NCBI GenBank assembly: GCA_003530935.1
Contig: DPEO01000083.1
Location: 4,327-11,539, forward strand
From: Desulfomicrobiaceae bacterium
GTDB taxonomy: Bacteria; Desulfobacterota; Desulfovibrionia; Desulfovibrionales; Desulfomicrobiaceae
Direction of reading: 5' to 3'
Length of the DNA stretch: 7,213 nucleotides
Under the pieces are notes generated by a model. That model was given only the letters and a program-made list of their open reading frames with translations, was not told the origin of the DNA and did no database searches. This document shows positions 1 to 6,817 of this stretch, one piece after another (position 1 is the first letter of the stretch; each line of letters opens with the position of its first letter). Made by a program: the position numbers and the translations under genes.

Positions 1-423
1 CCGGAACGCTTGCAGTACAAACTCGATTACTACGATGCCTTTTTGACCCGCGCGGAGGAGGTGCGGGCGAAAAAGCCGGTCATCGTCTGCGGAGACTTCA
101 ATACCGCGCACCAGGAGATCGATCTCAAGAACCCCAAACAAAACGAGGACCGTTCCGGGTTTTTGCCCGTGGAACGCGCCTGGATCGATCGCTTCATCGC
201 GCATGGCTATGTGGACACCTTTCGTGCCCTGCATCCTGACGCCCGGGACGCCTACTCCTGGTGGAGCTACCGCTTTGGCGCCCGCCGCCGCAATGCGGGG
301 TGGCGTATCGACTATTTCTTCGTGTCCGAAGAATTGCTGCCCATGGTGCGTCGTGCCTGGATCGAGCCGGAGGTCATGGGCTCGGACCATTGTCCGGTGG
401 GCTTGGAGGTGGAGGTGTCATGA
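1..423 (+). CDS. xth: Exodeoxyribonuclease III, 3' part
   Basis: This is the C-terminal half (140 codons) of an exonuclease III / AP endonuclease of the endonuclease-exonuclease-phosphatase fold. The reading frame is open from base 1, so the start lies upstream of the window. Family proteins are about 250-270 residues and cleave DNA 5' of abasic sites and remove 3' blocking groups during base-excision repair. Visible family motifs, in order, are VCGDFNTAH (the GDFN metal/phosphate site), a W-x-D-R-F-I-x-x-G-x-x-D-x-F-R block, YSWWSYRFGARRRNAGWRID, and the C-terminal GSDHCPV with the catalytic Asp-His pair. These are what is seen; activity is inferred from the family. The stop codon TGA overlaps the ATG of the next gene (ATGA, 420-423), so translation of the two is probably coupled. 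Missing N-terminal residues include the usual catalytic Asn and Glu, which cannot be checked here. Confidence 0.95.
   Translation, partial: PERLQYKLDYYDAFLTRAEEVRAKKPVIVCGDFNTAHQEIDLKNPKQNEDRSGFLPVERAWIDRFIAHGYVDTFRALHPDARDAYSWWSYRFGARRRNAGWRIDYFFVSEELLPMVRRAWIEPEVMGSDHCPVGLEVEVS
405..416 (+). promoter_or_regulatory. Tandem Shine-Dalgarno sequences for the tetR gene
   Basis: GGAGGT occurs twice in direct succession, 405-410 and 411-416, inside the last codons of xth. The ATG at 420 sits 4 nt after the second GGAGG and 10 nt after the first. Either copy could serve. The pair supports the ATG at 420 rather than the earlier in-frame ATG at 261, which would lie deep inside xth. Confidence 0.6.
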
Positions 424-1043
424 CCGCACCGCAGATGCCGGATCCACCCGTGGAGGGGACGGCGCGTAAGCGGGCCATCATCCGCGCTGCCCAGCGTCTC
501 TTTGCGCGGCATGGCTATGCGAAGACCACCATCCGCATGATCTCCCGCGAGGCGCAGGTGGCCTTTGGCCTGGTGGCCCACCATTTCGGCAACAAGGAAA
601 ACGTCTTTCTCGCCGCCGGGGCCGCGCTCATCGACGAAGTGCTCGCCTTCATCCGCGCGCGCTCGCTCCAGGCAGCCAGCGGCGCTGAGGCCCTCGCATG
701 TTTTGTGGAGCTGTACTTTACGTTTACCCAAGAGCACCACGACATCTTCCCCACCCTCATCCGCTGCTCTCCCTTTAGCGACGACAACCCAGGGCTTGAT
801 CGCCAGCGCATTGGCCGCAAGTTCCAGGAGCTCATCGCCGAGATCGAGTCTTTGGTGCGCCGGGGCCAGGCCGATGGGAGCCTGGTTCCGCACGCCGATC
901 CCCACGCCATGGCGCTTTTCGTGTACGCGGCCATGGTGGGGGCGGTGCGTACCGTATTTTTGGCCGGATTTGCCGACGCCGCTTTTTTTGACGCGACTCG
1001 AAGTTTCATCCTGCGCGCTGCAGGTGCTCGTATGGAGGGCTGA
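420..1043 (+). CDS. TetR/AcrR-family transcriptional repressor
   Basis: A 207-residue protein, normal length for TetR-family one-component regulators that bind palindromic operators as dimers and release them on binding a ligand. The N-terminal DNA-binding domain spans about residues 15-62: RKRAIIRAAQRLFARHGY is helix 1, TTIRMISREAQVAFGLVAHH is the helix-turn-helix, and HFGNKENVF is the conserved end of the domain. The remainder (about 63-207) is the variable helical ligand and dimer domain, for which I recognise no subfamily. The start at 420 is chosen for its Shine-Dalgarno and its ATGA overlap with xth. The rtcB start follows the stop after 1 nt. Because there is no intergenic space on either side, any operator it uses is probably upstream of xth or elsewhere. 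Autoregulation of the xth-tetR-rtcB unit is a reasonable inference only. The ligand is unknown. Confidence 0.93.
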   Translation: MTAPQMPDPPVEGTARKRAIIRAAQRLFARHGYAKTTIRMISREAQVAFGLVAHHFGNKENVFLAAGAALIDEVLAFIRARSLQAASGAEALACFVELYFTFTQEHHDIFPTLIRCSPFSDDNPGLDRQRIGRKFQELIAEIESLVRRGQADGSLVPHADPHAMALFVYAAMVGAVRTVFLAGFADAAFFDATRSFILRAAGARMEG

Positions 1044-1044
1044 T

Positions 1045-2262
1045 ATGGGCCGGCGCCGTCGTGCCTCGCAAAAGGCCGTCAAACCTCGCCCCAGGAAAGC
1101 GGGGTCCCAGTCGTGGGCCCCGCATGCAGCCCCCTGGAGCGCCGTGGGCCGCGACCTGGACCCCGAGGCCGTGGCCCAGATGGAGGCGGCCTGCACGCTG
1201 CCCGTGGCAGTGACAGGGGCGCTTCTGCCTGACGCCCACGTGGGGTACGGGCTTCCCATCGGCGGAGTGCTGGCCGTGCGCGGGGCGGTGATCCCGTATG
1301 GGGTGGGGATGGACATCGCCTGCCGCATGCGCCTCTCGGTATTGGACTATCCGGTGGCGGCTGTGGAGCGGGAGCAGGAACGGTTGGCGGGCATCCTCCT
1401 CCAGAACACCCGCTTTGGTGTAGGCGCGCACATGGATCCCCCGCTTGCGCATCCGGTCATGGACCGGGATTGGGGTGTGTCCCCGGTCACTCGACAGCAC
1501 AAGGATCTTGCCTGGCGGCAGCTCGGCACCAGCGGTGCGGGCAACCACTTCGTGGAGTGGGGCGTGGTGGAGCTCGCCGATCCTTTGGGGCCGTTGGCGC
1601 CGGGACGGTATTTGGGGCTCTTGTCCCATAGTGGCAGTCGCGGCGTGGGCGGCGAGGTGGCGCGGTTCTATTCGGCCCTTGCCCGCAGCCTGCATCCCGA
1701 ACTTCCGGGGCACGTGGCCCAGCTTGCCTGGTTGGATCTCATGAGTGAGGAAGGGCAGGAATATTGGGCGGCCATGGAACTCATGGGCTGTTACAGCGCC
1801 GCCAATCACGAACTCATTCACCAGCGGGTGGCCGCGGCATTGGGGACGCAGGCCGTTTTTGTGGTGGAAAATCACCACAATTTTGCTTGGATGGAAGACG
1901 TGGGCGCAGAGCGCCTGGTGGTGCACCGCAAAGGGGCGACCCCGGCGCGGTCAGGTGTGCTCGGCGTCATCCCCGGGACCATGATCCATCCGGCATACGT
2001 GGTGGAGGGCTTGGGTGCGCGACAGACGGTGTGTTCCGCGTCCCATGGGGCAGGGCGATGTTTGGGCCGCAAGGAGGCCCTGCGCCGGTTTTCGCGCCGG
2101 CAATTGGACGATGTGGTGCGTCGGGCCGGGGTGCTGCTCCTCGGTGGGGGCGTGGATGAAATCCCCCTCGCCTATAAGGATATCCGGGAAGTCATGGCCG
2201 CGCAGCGGGACGTGGTCCGTATCCGGGCGATGTTTTTTCCGCGTATCGTGCGCATGGCGTAA
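1045..2262 (+). CDS. rtcB: RtcB-family RNA ligase
   Basis: A 405-residue protein close in length to E. coli RtcB (about 408). RtcB joins RNA 3'-phosphate or 2',3'-cyclic phosphate ends to 5'-OH ends using GTP and Mn2+, through a histidine-GMP intermediate, in tRNA splicing or repair of cleaved RNA. Metal and catalytic motifs are all present: PDAHVGYGLPIGG (62-74), GMDIACRM with D90 and C93, GAGNHFVEW with N167 and H168, HSGSRG with H195, ENHHNFAW with H278, HRKGATPARSG (294-304), and SHGAGR (333-338) with H334 as the expected guanylylated residue. DEIPLAYKDI (371-380) closes the family signature. The variant CRM instead of GCGM and the first 21 residues, very rich in Arg and Lys, set it apart from the E. 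coli form. Start ATG 1045 has GGAGGG 6 nt upstream inside tetR. No rtcA, rtcR or archease gene is seen in the window. Confidence 0.93.
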   Translation: MGRRRRASQKAVKPRPRKAGSQSWAPHAAPWSAVGRDLDPEAVAQMEAACTLPVAVTGALLPDAHVGYGLPIGGVLAVRGAVIPYGVGMDIACRMRLSVLDYPVAAVEREQERLAGILLQNTRFGVGAHMDPPLAHPVMDRDWGVSPVTRQHKDLAWRQLGTSGAGNHFVEWGVVELADPLGPLAPGRYLGLLSHSGSRGVGGEVARFYSALARSLHPELPGHVAQLAWLDLMSEEGQEYWAAMELMGCYSAANHELIHQRVAAALGTQAVFVVENHHNFAWMEDVGAERLVVHRKGATPARSGVLGVIPGTMIHPAYVVEGLGARQTVCSASHGAGRCLGRKEALRRFSRRQLDDVVRRAGVLLLGGGVDEIPLAYKDIREVMAAQRDVVRIRAMFFPRIVRMA

Positions 2263-2289
2263 AAAAGTGGTTTTTCGCAAAAAAAGTTG

Positions 2290-2318
2290 TTGACAGCTGG
2301 GGGGCATATCTCTAAAGA
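2290..2318 (+). promoter_or_regulatory. Sigma70-type promoter for tRNA-Asp
   Basis: TTGACA (2290-2295) matches the -35 consensus exactly. TAAAGA (2313-2318) follows after a 17-nt spacer as a reasonable -10 element. Transcription would begin near 2325, giving a leader of about 33 nt before the tRNA. Immediately upstream, 2261-2285 carries T5 and A7 tracts that could act as an UP element, as is common for tRNA promoters. This is a sequence match only. Confidence 0.7.
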
Positions 2319-2357
2319 CCGTCTTCGCGCTGCGGGGCACTGCTCCAAAGCCACAGC

Positions 2358-2434
<77 letters not shown>

Positions 2435-2443
2435 CGAGAAGAT

Positions 2444-2478
2444 AACGGTCCAGAGGTTCTCTGGACCGTTTTTCTTTT
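2444..2478 (+). terminator. Rho-independent terminator after tRNA-Asp
   Basis: AACGGTCCAGAG (2444-2455) and CTCTGGACCGTT (2459-2470) form a perfect 12-bp stem with a GTT loop, followed by TTTCTTTT. It begins 10 nt after the tRNA CCA. With no intrinsic terminator seen behind rtcB, it may end both the tRNA transcript and read-through from the upstream operon. Confidence 0.9.
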
Positions 2479-2539
2479 GTGCTGCCGCGCAGGTGACGCC
2501 CCAAGATGGAGCGAGGGGCCGGGAGGCGCGCAATGGTCT

Positions 2540-2626
2540 CTTCTCGCGGAAAACTGGAGAAGCGGACGGCTGGGGGGATGGAAGGCGCTTGGGTGATGAT
2601 CCCCATCGGCCCCCATGCTGATGGGG
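2540..2626. repeat. Two inverted repeats in the gene-free region; one shares 12 nt with the tRNA 3' end
   Basis: CTTCTC (2540-2545) pairs with GAGAAG (2557-2562) across an 11-nt loop. CCCCATCGGC (2601-2610) pairs with GCTGATGGGG (2617-2626), a 10-bp stem with one G-T pair and loop CCCCAT. Part of the second, CCCATCGGCCCC (2602-2613), is identical to 2419-2430 of tRNA-Asp (end of T stem plus 3' acceptor strand). No convincing open reading frame or promoter is visible between 2479 and 2634. Confidence 0.5.
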
Positions 2627-2634
2627 CTAAGAGA

Positions 2635-2674
2635 GCGGGAACTCGGACCTGATAGAGTCCCCGCCGATTTTTTT
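2635..2674 (+). terminator. Rho-independent terminator between convergent blocks
   Basis: GCGGGAACTC (2635-2644) pairs with GAGTCCCCGC (2655-2664) except for one A-C mismatch; the loop is 10 nt. CGA and then seven T (2668-2674) follow on the plus strand. It sits 14 nt beyond the stop of cyuA, which comes from the other strand. Read on the minus strand the stem is followed only by a mild pyrimidine tract (TCTCTTAG), so it is a weaker candidate terminator for cyuA. Which plus-strand transcript it ends is unclear. Confidence 0.7.
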
Positions 2675-2688
2675 CTGGCGTGCTTTGG

Positions 2689-3969
2689 TTATTTCCCAAG
2701 CATGATGCGGATGATTTCTTTGTCCGTCTCGCGCATGCCATCCCGCCCCAAGCGGCTGATGTTGTGGATGGTGTTTTCCACGCCTTTGGAGACGATGCCG
2801 TCACCGCCGTAGAATTGCTGCCCGTGCTGGAACATGAGGAAGCCAAGGATGCCGGCTTCCACCGCCAGGGCGATCTTGGCGGCGCAGGACGGCTTGGCGC
2901 CGTCGCAGACGATTCCGGAAGTCATGGCCAAGGCGTTGACGATGGTATGGGCGATCTCTTCAAACCGGCCGCCATGCAGCCAGGCGATGCCTGCCCCAGC
3001 GCCGCAACCGGCGCTTACGGCCCCGCAGTAGGCGGACAGCCGGCCGATGCCGGTCTTCTGGTGGATGGTGACCAGGTTGGAGACCACCAAGGCCCGCAGC
3101 AGCGCTTCCCGGTCGGCCCCCAGTTCTTTGGCGTACTCCACCACAGGCACGGACGCGGTGATTCCTTGGTTGCCGCTGCCGGAAACGATCACCACCGGTA
3201 GGTGGCAGCCGCTCATGCGGGCGTCGGAGCCTGCGGCGGCCAATGCCTTGGCGCGGACTTTGATGTCATCTCCCCAGCATGCAAGGAGTACAGACCCGAT
3301 ATTGGCACCCCAGTCTCCCCGCAATCCTTCCATGGCAATGGCTGTATTGCAGTCGATTTGGGCCTGCAGCACAGGTTCCACGAGGGCAAGGTCCACGGAT
3401 TGGGCAAAATCGAGGATGTCGTGAATATTGAGCAGAGAGCGGTCTGCTTGCGGACTGGCGGCGGCATCCATGCAGTCGTGGTTGTCAGCGAGTACGATGT
3501 TGTCTTTGGTCACTCGGACAATGTTGGTGTGGTAGTGGGCGATGCGTACGCTGGCGTGCTTTTCGCCGGCAAAAACCGTTATCACCAGGTCAAAAACGAG
3601 CCCGCTGGCGCTTTCGGTTACCTGGATTTCTTGCTGGCGGAGAAAGTCCCGGATTTTTTGCCGATCAGTGTCGTCCACCGCAGCGAGCACATCGAGCACT
3701 TTCGCCGCATCTCCCGCGACGATGCCTGCGGCAGCGGCGGCTTCGAGGCCTTTGAGTCCTCCTGTGTTGGGGACGATGACGCTTTTGGCGTTTTTGATGA
3801 TGTTGGGGCTGGCCTCGACAATCACCCGTGAAGGCTCGGTCCCGAGTACCTCACGAGCACGCGCGGCGGCGTAGGCGATGGCCACTGGCTCGGTGCAGCC
3901 GGTGGCGGTGATGAGCTCTTCGCGCAAAATGGCGCAGTAGGTTTGATAGCGCAGGTCGGTGGCGTCCAT
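2689..3969 (-). CDS. cyuA: L-cysteine desulfidase, UPF0597/CyuA family
   Basis: A 426-residue protein of the UPF0597 family, related to the alpha subunit of Fe-S L-serine dehydratase. Characterised members (archaeal L-cysteine desulfidase and enterobacterial CyuA/YhaM) break L-cysteine into pyruvate, ammonia and sulfide using an oxygen-sensitive [4Fe-4S] cluster. Expected cluster cysteines are seen in family motifs: C25 in TATGCTEPVA, C322 in CGAVSAGCGAGAG, and C355/C362 in IVCDGAKPSCAAK. Other family blocks are PNTGGLKGLEAA (67-78), SGSGNQGI (263-270), and GDGIVSKGVENTI (389-401). Length is that of the family. The ATG at 3969 is chosen because GGGAG lies 6 nt upstream and the product starts like family members; an earlier in-frame start at 4140 would run far into the response regulator gene. 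The gene is soluble-type with no signal peptide. It follows the regulator gene by 85 nt. L-serine dehydratase activity is a possible alternative. Confidence 0.93.
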   Translation of the reverse strand: MDATDLRYQTYCAILREELITATGCTEPVAIAYAAARAREVLGTEPSRVIVEASPNIIKNAKSVIVPNTGGLKGLEAAAAAGIVAGDAAKVLDVLAAVDDTDRQKIRDFLRQQEIQVTESASGLVFDLVITVFAGEKHASVRIAHYHTNIVRVTKDNIVLADNHDCMDAAASPQADRSLLNIHDILDFAQSVDLALVEPVLQAQIDCNTAIAMEGLRGDWGANIGSVLLACWGDDIKVRAKALAAAGSDARMSGCHLPVVIVSGSGNQGITASVPVVEYAKELGADREALLRALVVSNLVTIHQKTGIGRLSAYCGAVSAGCGAGAGIAWLHGGRFEEIAHTIVNALAMTSGIVCDGAKPSCAAKIALAVEAGILGFLMFQHGQQFYGGDGIVSKGVENTIHNISRLGRDGMRETDKEIIRIMLGK

Positions 3970-3998
3970 CGTGCTCTCCCGTGGCAGCGTTTTGGCCC

Positions 3999-4016
3999 CA
4001 GCCCTCCGAAGGGCCG
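3999..4016 (-). other. Hairpin in the gap between regulator and cyuA
   Basis: On the minus strand CGGCCCT (4016-4010), loop TCGG and AGGGCTG (4005-3999) make a 7-bp stem with one G-T pair. It lies about 30 nt before the cyuA start and 39 nt after the regulator stop. There is no following T run, so it does not look like an intrinsic terminator. It may be an mRNA processing or stability element, or have no role. Confidence 0.4.
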
Positions 4017-4054
4017 CTTGGCCGCAACCCCATAGTAGATGCGTCTGGCGCTGC

Positions 4055-5185
4055 CTAGGGCTTGGAGTCCTCCTGCGTGCGCGGAGCGTCTTTGGGCCGC
4101 AAAACCGCGATGGGCTCGCGGACGCCCAGTACTTCGGCAAATTTGAAGCGCTCGATGGCTGCTTGCGAGATGGTTTGACCTTTGCGCATGAGGGTTTTGC
4201 CGTTGGCGGTGACCACCGGCTCGGCGAGCACCATGCCTTCGCGAAGCTCGGCGATGGGAAGCCGCTCCACGTGCTGACCTTGTTGGGCCGCGAGGTACCA
4301 CTGCAGGGCGCCGAGCACTCGAGGATCGTAGATCTCGGGATGCTGTTCCATGTGTGCTACGATGTGGGCGTCTTCTCCTCGGCTTGCGGCGTCAGTGTAG
4401 TCCAAGGCTACCTTGAGGATGCGTGCGCCCAAACAGGGATTTTTTTCCAGCGGCGCTTCTTGGTCCGCCACCATTTCGGCGATCTCTTCCAACCGGGGAA
4501 GGTTGCGGAGTAAATTGGCGGCAATGGCCGGATGCATGAGGAAAATCTGCTCTTCCTCCGGAGACAAGGCCTCGCCGGCCAAGCGGCGCTCCAAGATATC
4601 TTGAGGCAGGGAAAGACAGCCGATTTGGCTGAGCATGGCTGCGAGCTCGTACTTCCAGATCGCCTCCACGCCGAGGAATTTGGCCATGGCCACGATCAGC
4701 GCCTTGGCGCGTTCTCCCCGGCCGTAGGCCGTGGGATTGGCCAGTTCCAAGAGCTCGGACATGACCTGCACGCAGCCGCGCAGCGTGCCATGGAGGAGCT
4801 GTTTTTCTGCAATCAGGAGCCGGTGCTGTTCCAGGGCGTCGGTGAGGGCGCGCATGAGGGTGTCCGGAGGACAGGGCTTGAGGAGAAAGCGGAACACGGC
4901 CCCGTGGTTCACGGCCTTCATGGCATTGTCGATGTCCGCGTAGCCGGTGAGCATGATGCGTACCGTTTGTGGCCAGCGGTTCTTGACTACCTTCAGGAGT
5001 TCGGCGCCGCTCATATTGGGCATGCGCATGTCCGCCACGACGACGGCAAACTCTGCGGCTTCGAGTTTTTTGAGGGCGGACTTTGGCCCTTCGGCGGTCT
5101 CCACATCAAATTTGCCGCGCAAGTTGCGCCGGAAGGTGTCGAGAACGAACTTTTCGTCGTCCACAAATAAAATCCGTTCGGGCAT
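4055..5185 (-). CDS. Response regulator: receiver plus degenerate HD-GYP-like domain
   Basis: A 376-residue cytoplasmic response regulator. The receiver domain (about 3-120) has the acidic pair D9/D10, phosphoacceptor D52 in VVVADMRMPNMSG, T80 in MLTGYAD, and K103 in FLLKPC, so it looks competent for phosphorylation. The second half (about 140-300) aligns by eye with HD-GYP/HD-domain regulators of the RpfG type, with an LREGMVLAEPV segment (314-324) and a VTANGKTLMRKGQTIS tail (325-340) typical of these. However the metal-binding motifs are lost: the usual LLHDIGK is MLSQIGC (184-190, HD replaced by S186-Q187), HHE is ADQEAP (240-245), and no GYP is seen. It is therefore unlikely to hydrolyse cyclic-di-GMP and more likely works by binding. 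ATG 5185 has GGAG 7 nt upstream. The partner kinase gene ends 87 nt before it on the same strand. Confidence 0.9.
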   Translation of the reverse strand: MPERILFVDDEKFVLDTFRRNLRGKFDVETAEGPKSALKKLEAAEFAVVVADMRMPNMSGAELLKVVKNRWPQTVRIMLTGYADIDNAMKAVNHGAVFRFLLKPCPPDTLMRALTDALEQHRLLIAEKQLLHGTLRGCVQVMSELLELANPTAYGRGERAKALIVAMAKFLGVEAIWKYELAAMLSQIGCLSLPQDILERRLAGEALSPEEEQIFLMHPAIAANLLRNLPRLEEIAEMVADQEAPLEKNPCLGARILKVALDYTDAASRGEDAHIVAHMEQHPEIYDPRVLGALQWYLAAQQGQHVERLPIAELREGMVLAEPVVTANGKTLMRKGQTISQAAIERFKFAEVLGVREPIAVLRPKDAPRTQEDSKP

Positions 5186-5225
5186 GGGGATACTCCGTTC
5201 GCTTGAAAGAGGTCCTGCGTGAGGC

Positions 5226-5253
5226 CGGCGGACAGTCCCTCGAGGGGCCGCCG
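5226..5253. repeat. Inverted repeat between kinase and regulator genes
   Basis: CGGCGG (5226-5231) pairs with CCGCCG (5248-5253). The interior contains the 10-nt palindrome CCCTCGAGGG (5237-5246). It lies in the 87-nt gap between the kinase stop and the regulator start, about 40 nt upstream of the regulator ATG on the minus strand. No T run follows on either strand, so an intrinsic terminator is unlikely. It could be a transcript structure or a protein-binding palindrome. Confidence 0.4.
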
Positions 5254-5272
5254 ATTATGGCGTGCGGGCCCT

Positions 5273-6811
5273 TCAAGGGGCGGCATCTTCTTCCGGCTCT
5301 GGGGGCCGCGGCAGGAAGATGGTAAATCGGGCCCCTTTGCCTGGGGAGCTGGTGCAGCGGAGCTCGCCGTTGTGGCCTTGGGCGATGATGCGCTGAGCGA
5401 TGAAGAGTCCCTGGCCGGTACCCTCCCCCACAGGCTTGGTGGTGAAAAAGGGTTCGAAAATGCGCTGCCGCACGGCTTCGTCCATGCCGGGGCCGTTGTC
5501 TTCGATGAGGATTTCCACGCCGTTGGATACAGCGCGGGTCATGACGTGGATGTGTCCTGGAGTCTCTTTTTTGGGCGAGGCCGCGATGGCCTGCGCGGCG
5601 TTGACGATGATGTTGACAAGGACTTGCGTGATTTCTTGTGGGGCGCAGGGTACGCGGGGGAGCGATGGATCCAGGTCGGTGGTGAGCTCGGCCGCGTATT
5701 TCCAGCTATTGCGGGTGAGCGTCGTGGCGTGCTCGATCAGTGCGTTGATATCCGTGGGCTGATGCTCTCCCCCTGGATGCGAGAAGCGGCGCATGGAATC
5801 CACGATATGGGCGATGCGGTTGATGCCGTCTTCCATCTGCGTAAGGACCGTGGGGATTTCTTCGAGAAAGCCAAGAACATCCTCTGGAGGTTGCGGGAGC
5901 GTGCGGGCCCATTCATCGATGGCGGTACAGGCATCTCGGAGATACCATAGATTGCCTTGAACGTACTGGATGGGCGAGTTGATTTCGTGGGCGATGCCTG
6001 CAGCCAACTGTCCGATGGCCTCCAGTTTTTGGTTTTGGAGCATCTGGGTCTCGAGGATTTTGCGCTCGCTGATATCGGTGACGATTCCCTCGATACGGTC
6101 TTCCTCCCCGTTTGGTTTGCGGAGCAGCCGGGCGCTCACTAGCCCGTGGAAGTGGCTGCCGTCACGGCGTCGGAAAAGGATTTCTTTTTGCTGCACCGCC
6201 CCGGTGGTGCGGAGTTCGTTCAGGACAGCTGCCCGGTCCTCGGGGCGAGCGTAAATTTGGTTCGTGATGTCGCGCACCTCGGCAAGCATGACTTCCACGG
6301 AAGGGTACCCGAAGATTCGGGCCGTGCTGGGATTGGCCGTGAGCAGTCGGCCGTCGGGGGTGATTTGGAAGATCCCCTCAAAGGCGTTATGCACCATGGA
6401 AGCATACTTGTGTTCCACCATTTCCATGGTGGCTTTGAAACGTTCCAGTTGGGTGACGTCCCGCAGCACGCAGAGATGTCCGCGCCACTCGCCGTCCGGG
6501 GCAGTGACCGGCGTGCGGGTGACGATGAAGCATCCAGGGATAGCCGGAAAAGAGGTGGGTGCGGTTTGGGGATGGTTGGGGAGAGGCGGCGAACACAACG
6601 AACACCCCAAGAGCTCGGCGCATGGCCTGCCGAGGATGTCCTGTAATGGCAGGCGCACAAGGCGGGTCATGGCCACATTGGCCCAACGCACCCGGCCTTC
6701 GGCGTCGGTCTCGAAGATGGCGTCGGGGATGGCGTTGAGGACGCGCTCCAAGTCGGTCTTGGCGGCGGCAAGTTCCTTTTGGGGGGTCTGGATTTCGGTG
6801 GACGCGTTCAT
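5273..6811 (-). CDS. Soluble PAS-PAS sensor histidine kinase
   Basis: A 512-residue kinase with no membrane segment, so it should sense a cytoplasmic signal. A short N-terminal helix (about 8-25) leads to PAS 1 (about 22-125), carrying C64-x5-C70-x2-C73. PAS 2 spans about 134-250 and ends in DISERK. A HisKA helix (about 257-290) has the phosphoacceptor H275 in AAGIAHEINSP. The HATPase domain has N400 and N404 in LVNIIVNAAQAI (N box), DNGPGM (438-443), FEPFFTTKP (452-460) and GEGTGQGLF (462-470). The chemistry is autophosphorylation on H275 and transfer to a regulator, most likely D52 of the product of the next gene. Start ATG 6811 is preferred since it lies after the upstream gene's stop, but no good Shine-Dalgarno is seen; a GTG at 6889 would add 26 residues and overlap apbE. 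The signal sensed is unknown. Confidence 0.92.
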   Translation of the reverse strand: MNASTEIQTPQKELAAAKTDLERVLNAIPDAIFETDAEGRVRWANVAMTRLVRLPLQDILGRPCAELLGCSLCSPPLPNHPQTAPTSFPAIPGCFIVTRTPVTAPDGEWRGHLCVLRDVTQLERFKATMEMVEHKYASMVHNAFEGIFQITPDGRLLTANPSTARIFGYPSVEVMLAEVRDITNQIYARPEDRAAVLNELRTTGAVQQKEILFRRRDGSHFHGLVSARLLRKPNGEEDRIEGIVTDISERKILETQMLQNQKLEAIGQLAAGIAHEINSPIQYVQGNLWYLRDACTAIDEWARTLPQPPEDVLGFLEEIPTVLTQMEDGINRIAHIVDSMRRFSHPGGEHQPTDINALIEHATTLTRNSWKYAAELTTDLDPSLPRVPCAPQEITQVLVNIIVNAAQAIAASPKKETPGHIHVMTRAVSNGVEILIEDNGPGMDEAVRQRIFEPFFTTKPVGEGTGQGLFIAQRIIAQGHNGELRCTSSPGKGARFTIFLPRPPEPEEDAAP

Positions 6812-6817
6812 GACATG

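Noticed and set aside
312..1926. Long minus-strand frames of 338 and 306 residues opposite tetR and rtcB
   Set aside because: They mirror well-supported genes with clear family motifs, have no recognisable domains, and are typical of GC-rich DNA.
2263..2289. Hairpin-like T5/A7 tracts after rtcB as a terminator
   Set aside because: The possible stem is only A-T pairs with no GC core; it reads better as an A/T-rich element upstream of the tRNA promoter.
2318..2325. ACCGTCTT, exactly complementary to AAGACGGT in the tRNA D arm (2370-2377)
   Set aside because: It lies at or before the expected tRNA transcription start, so it would only be present in read-through RNA from rtcB; eight bases can easily match by chance.
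4032..4037. TACTAT on the minus strand as a -10 element for a separate cyuA promoter
   Set aside because: No acceptable -35 hexamer is found at 16-18 nt upstream; too weak to list as a promoter.
4532..5950. Plus-strand frames of 212 and 243 residues opposite the regulator and kinase genes
   Set aside because: They are shadows of two genes with full motif sets and show no domain of their own.
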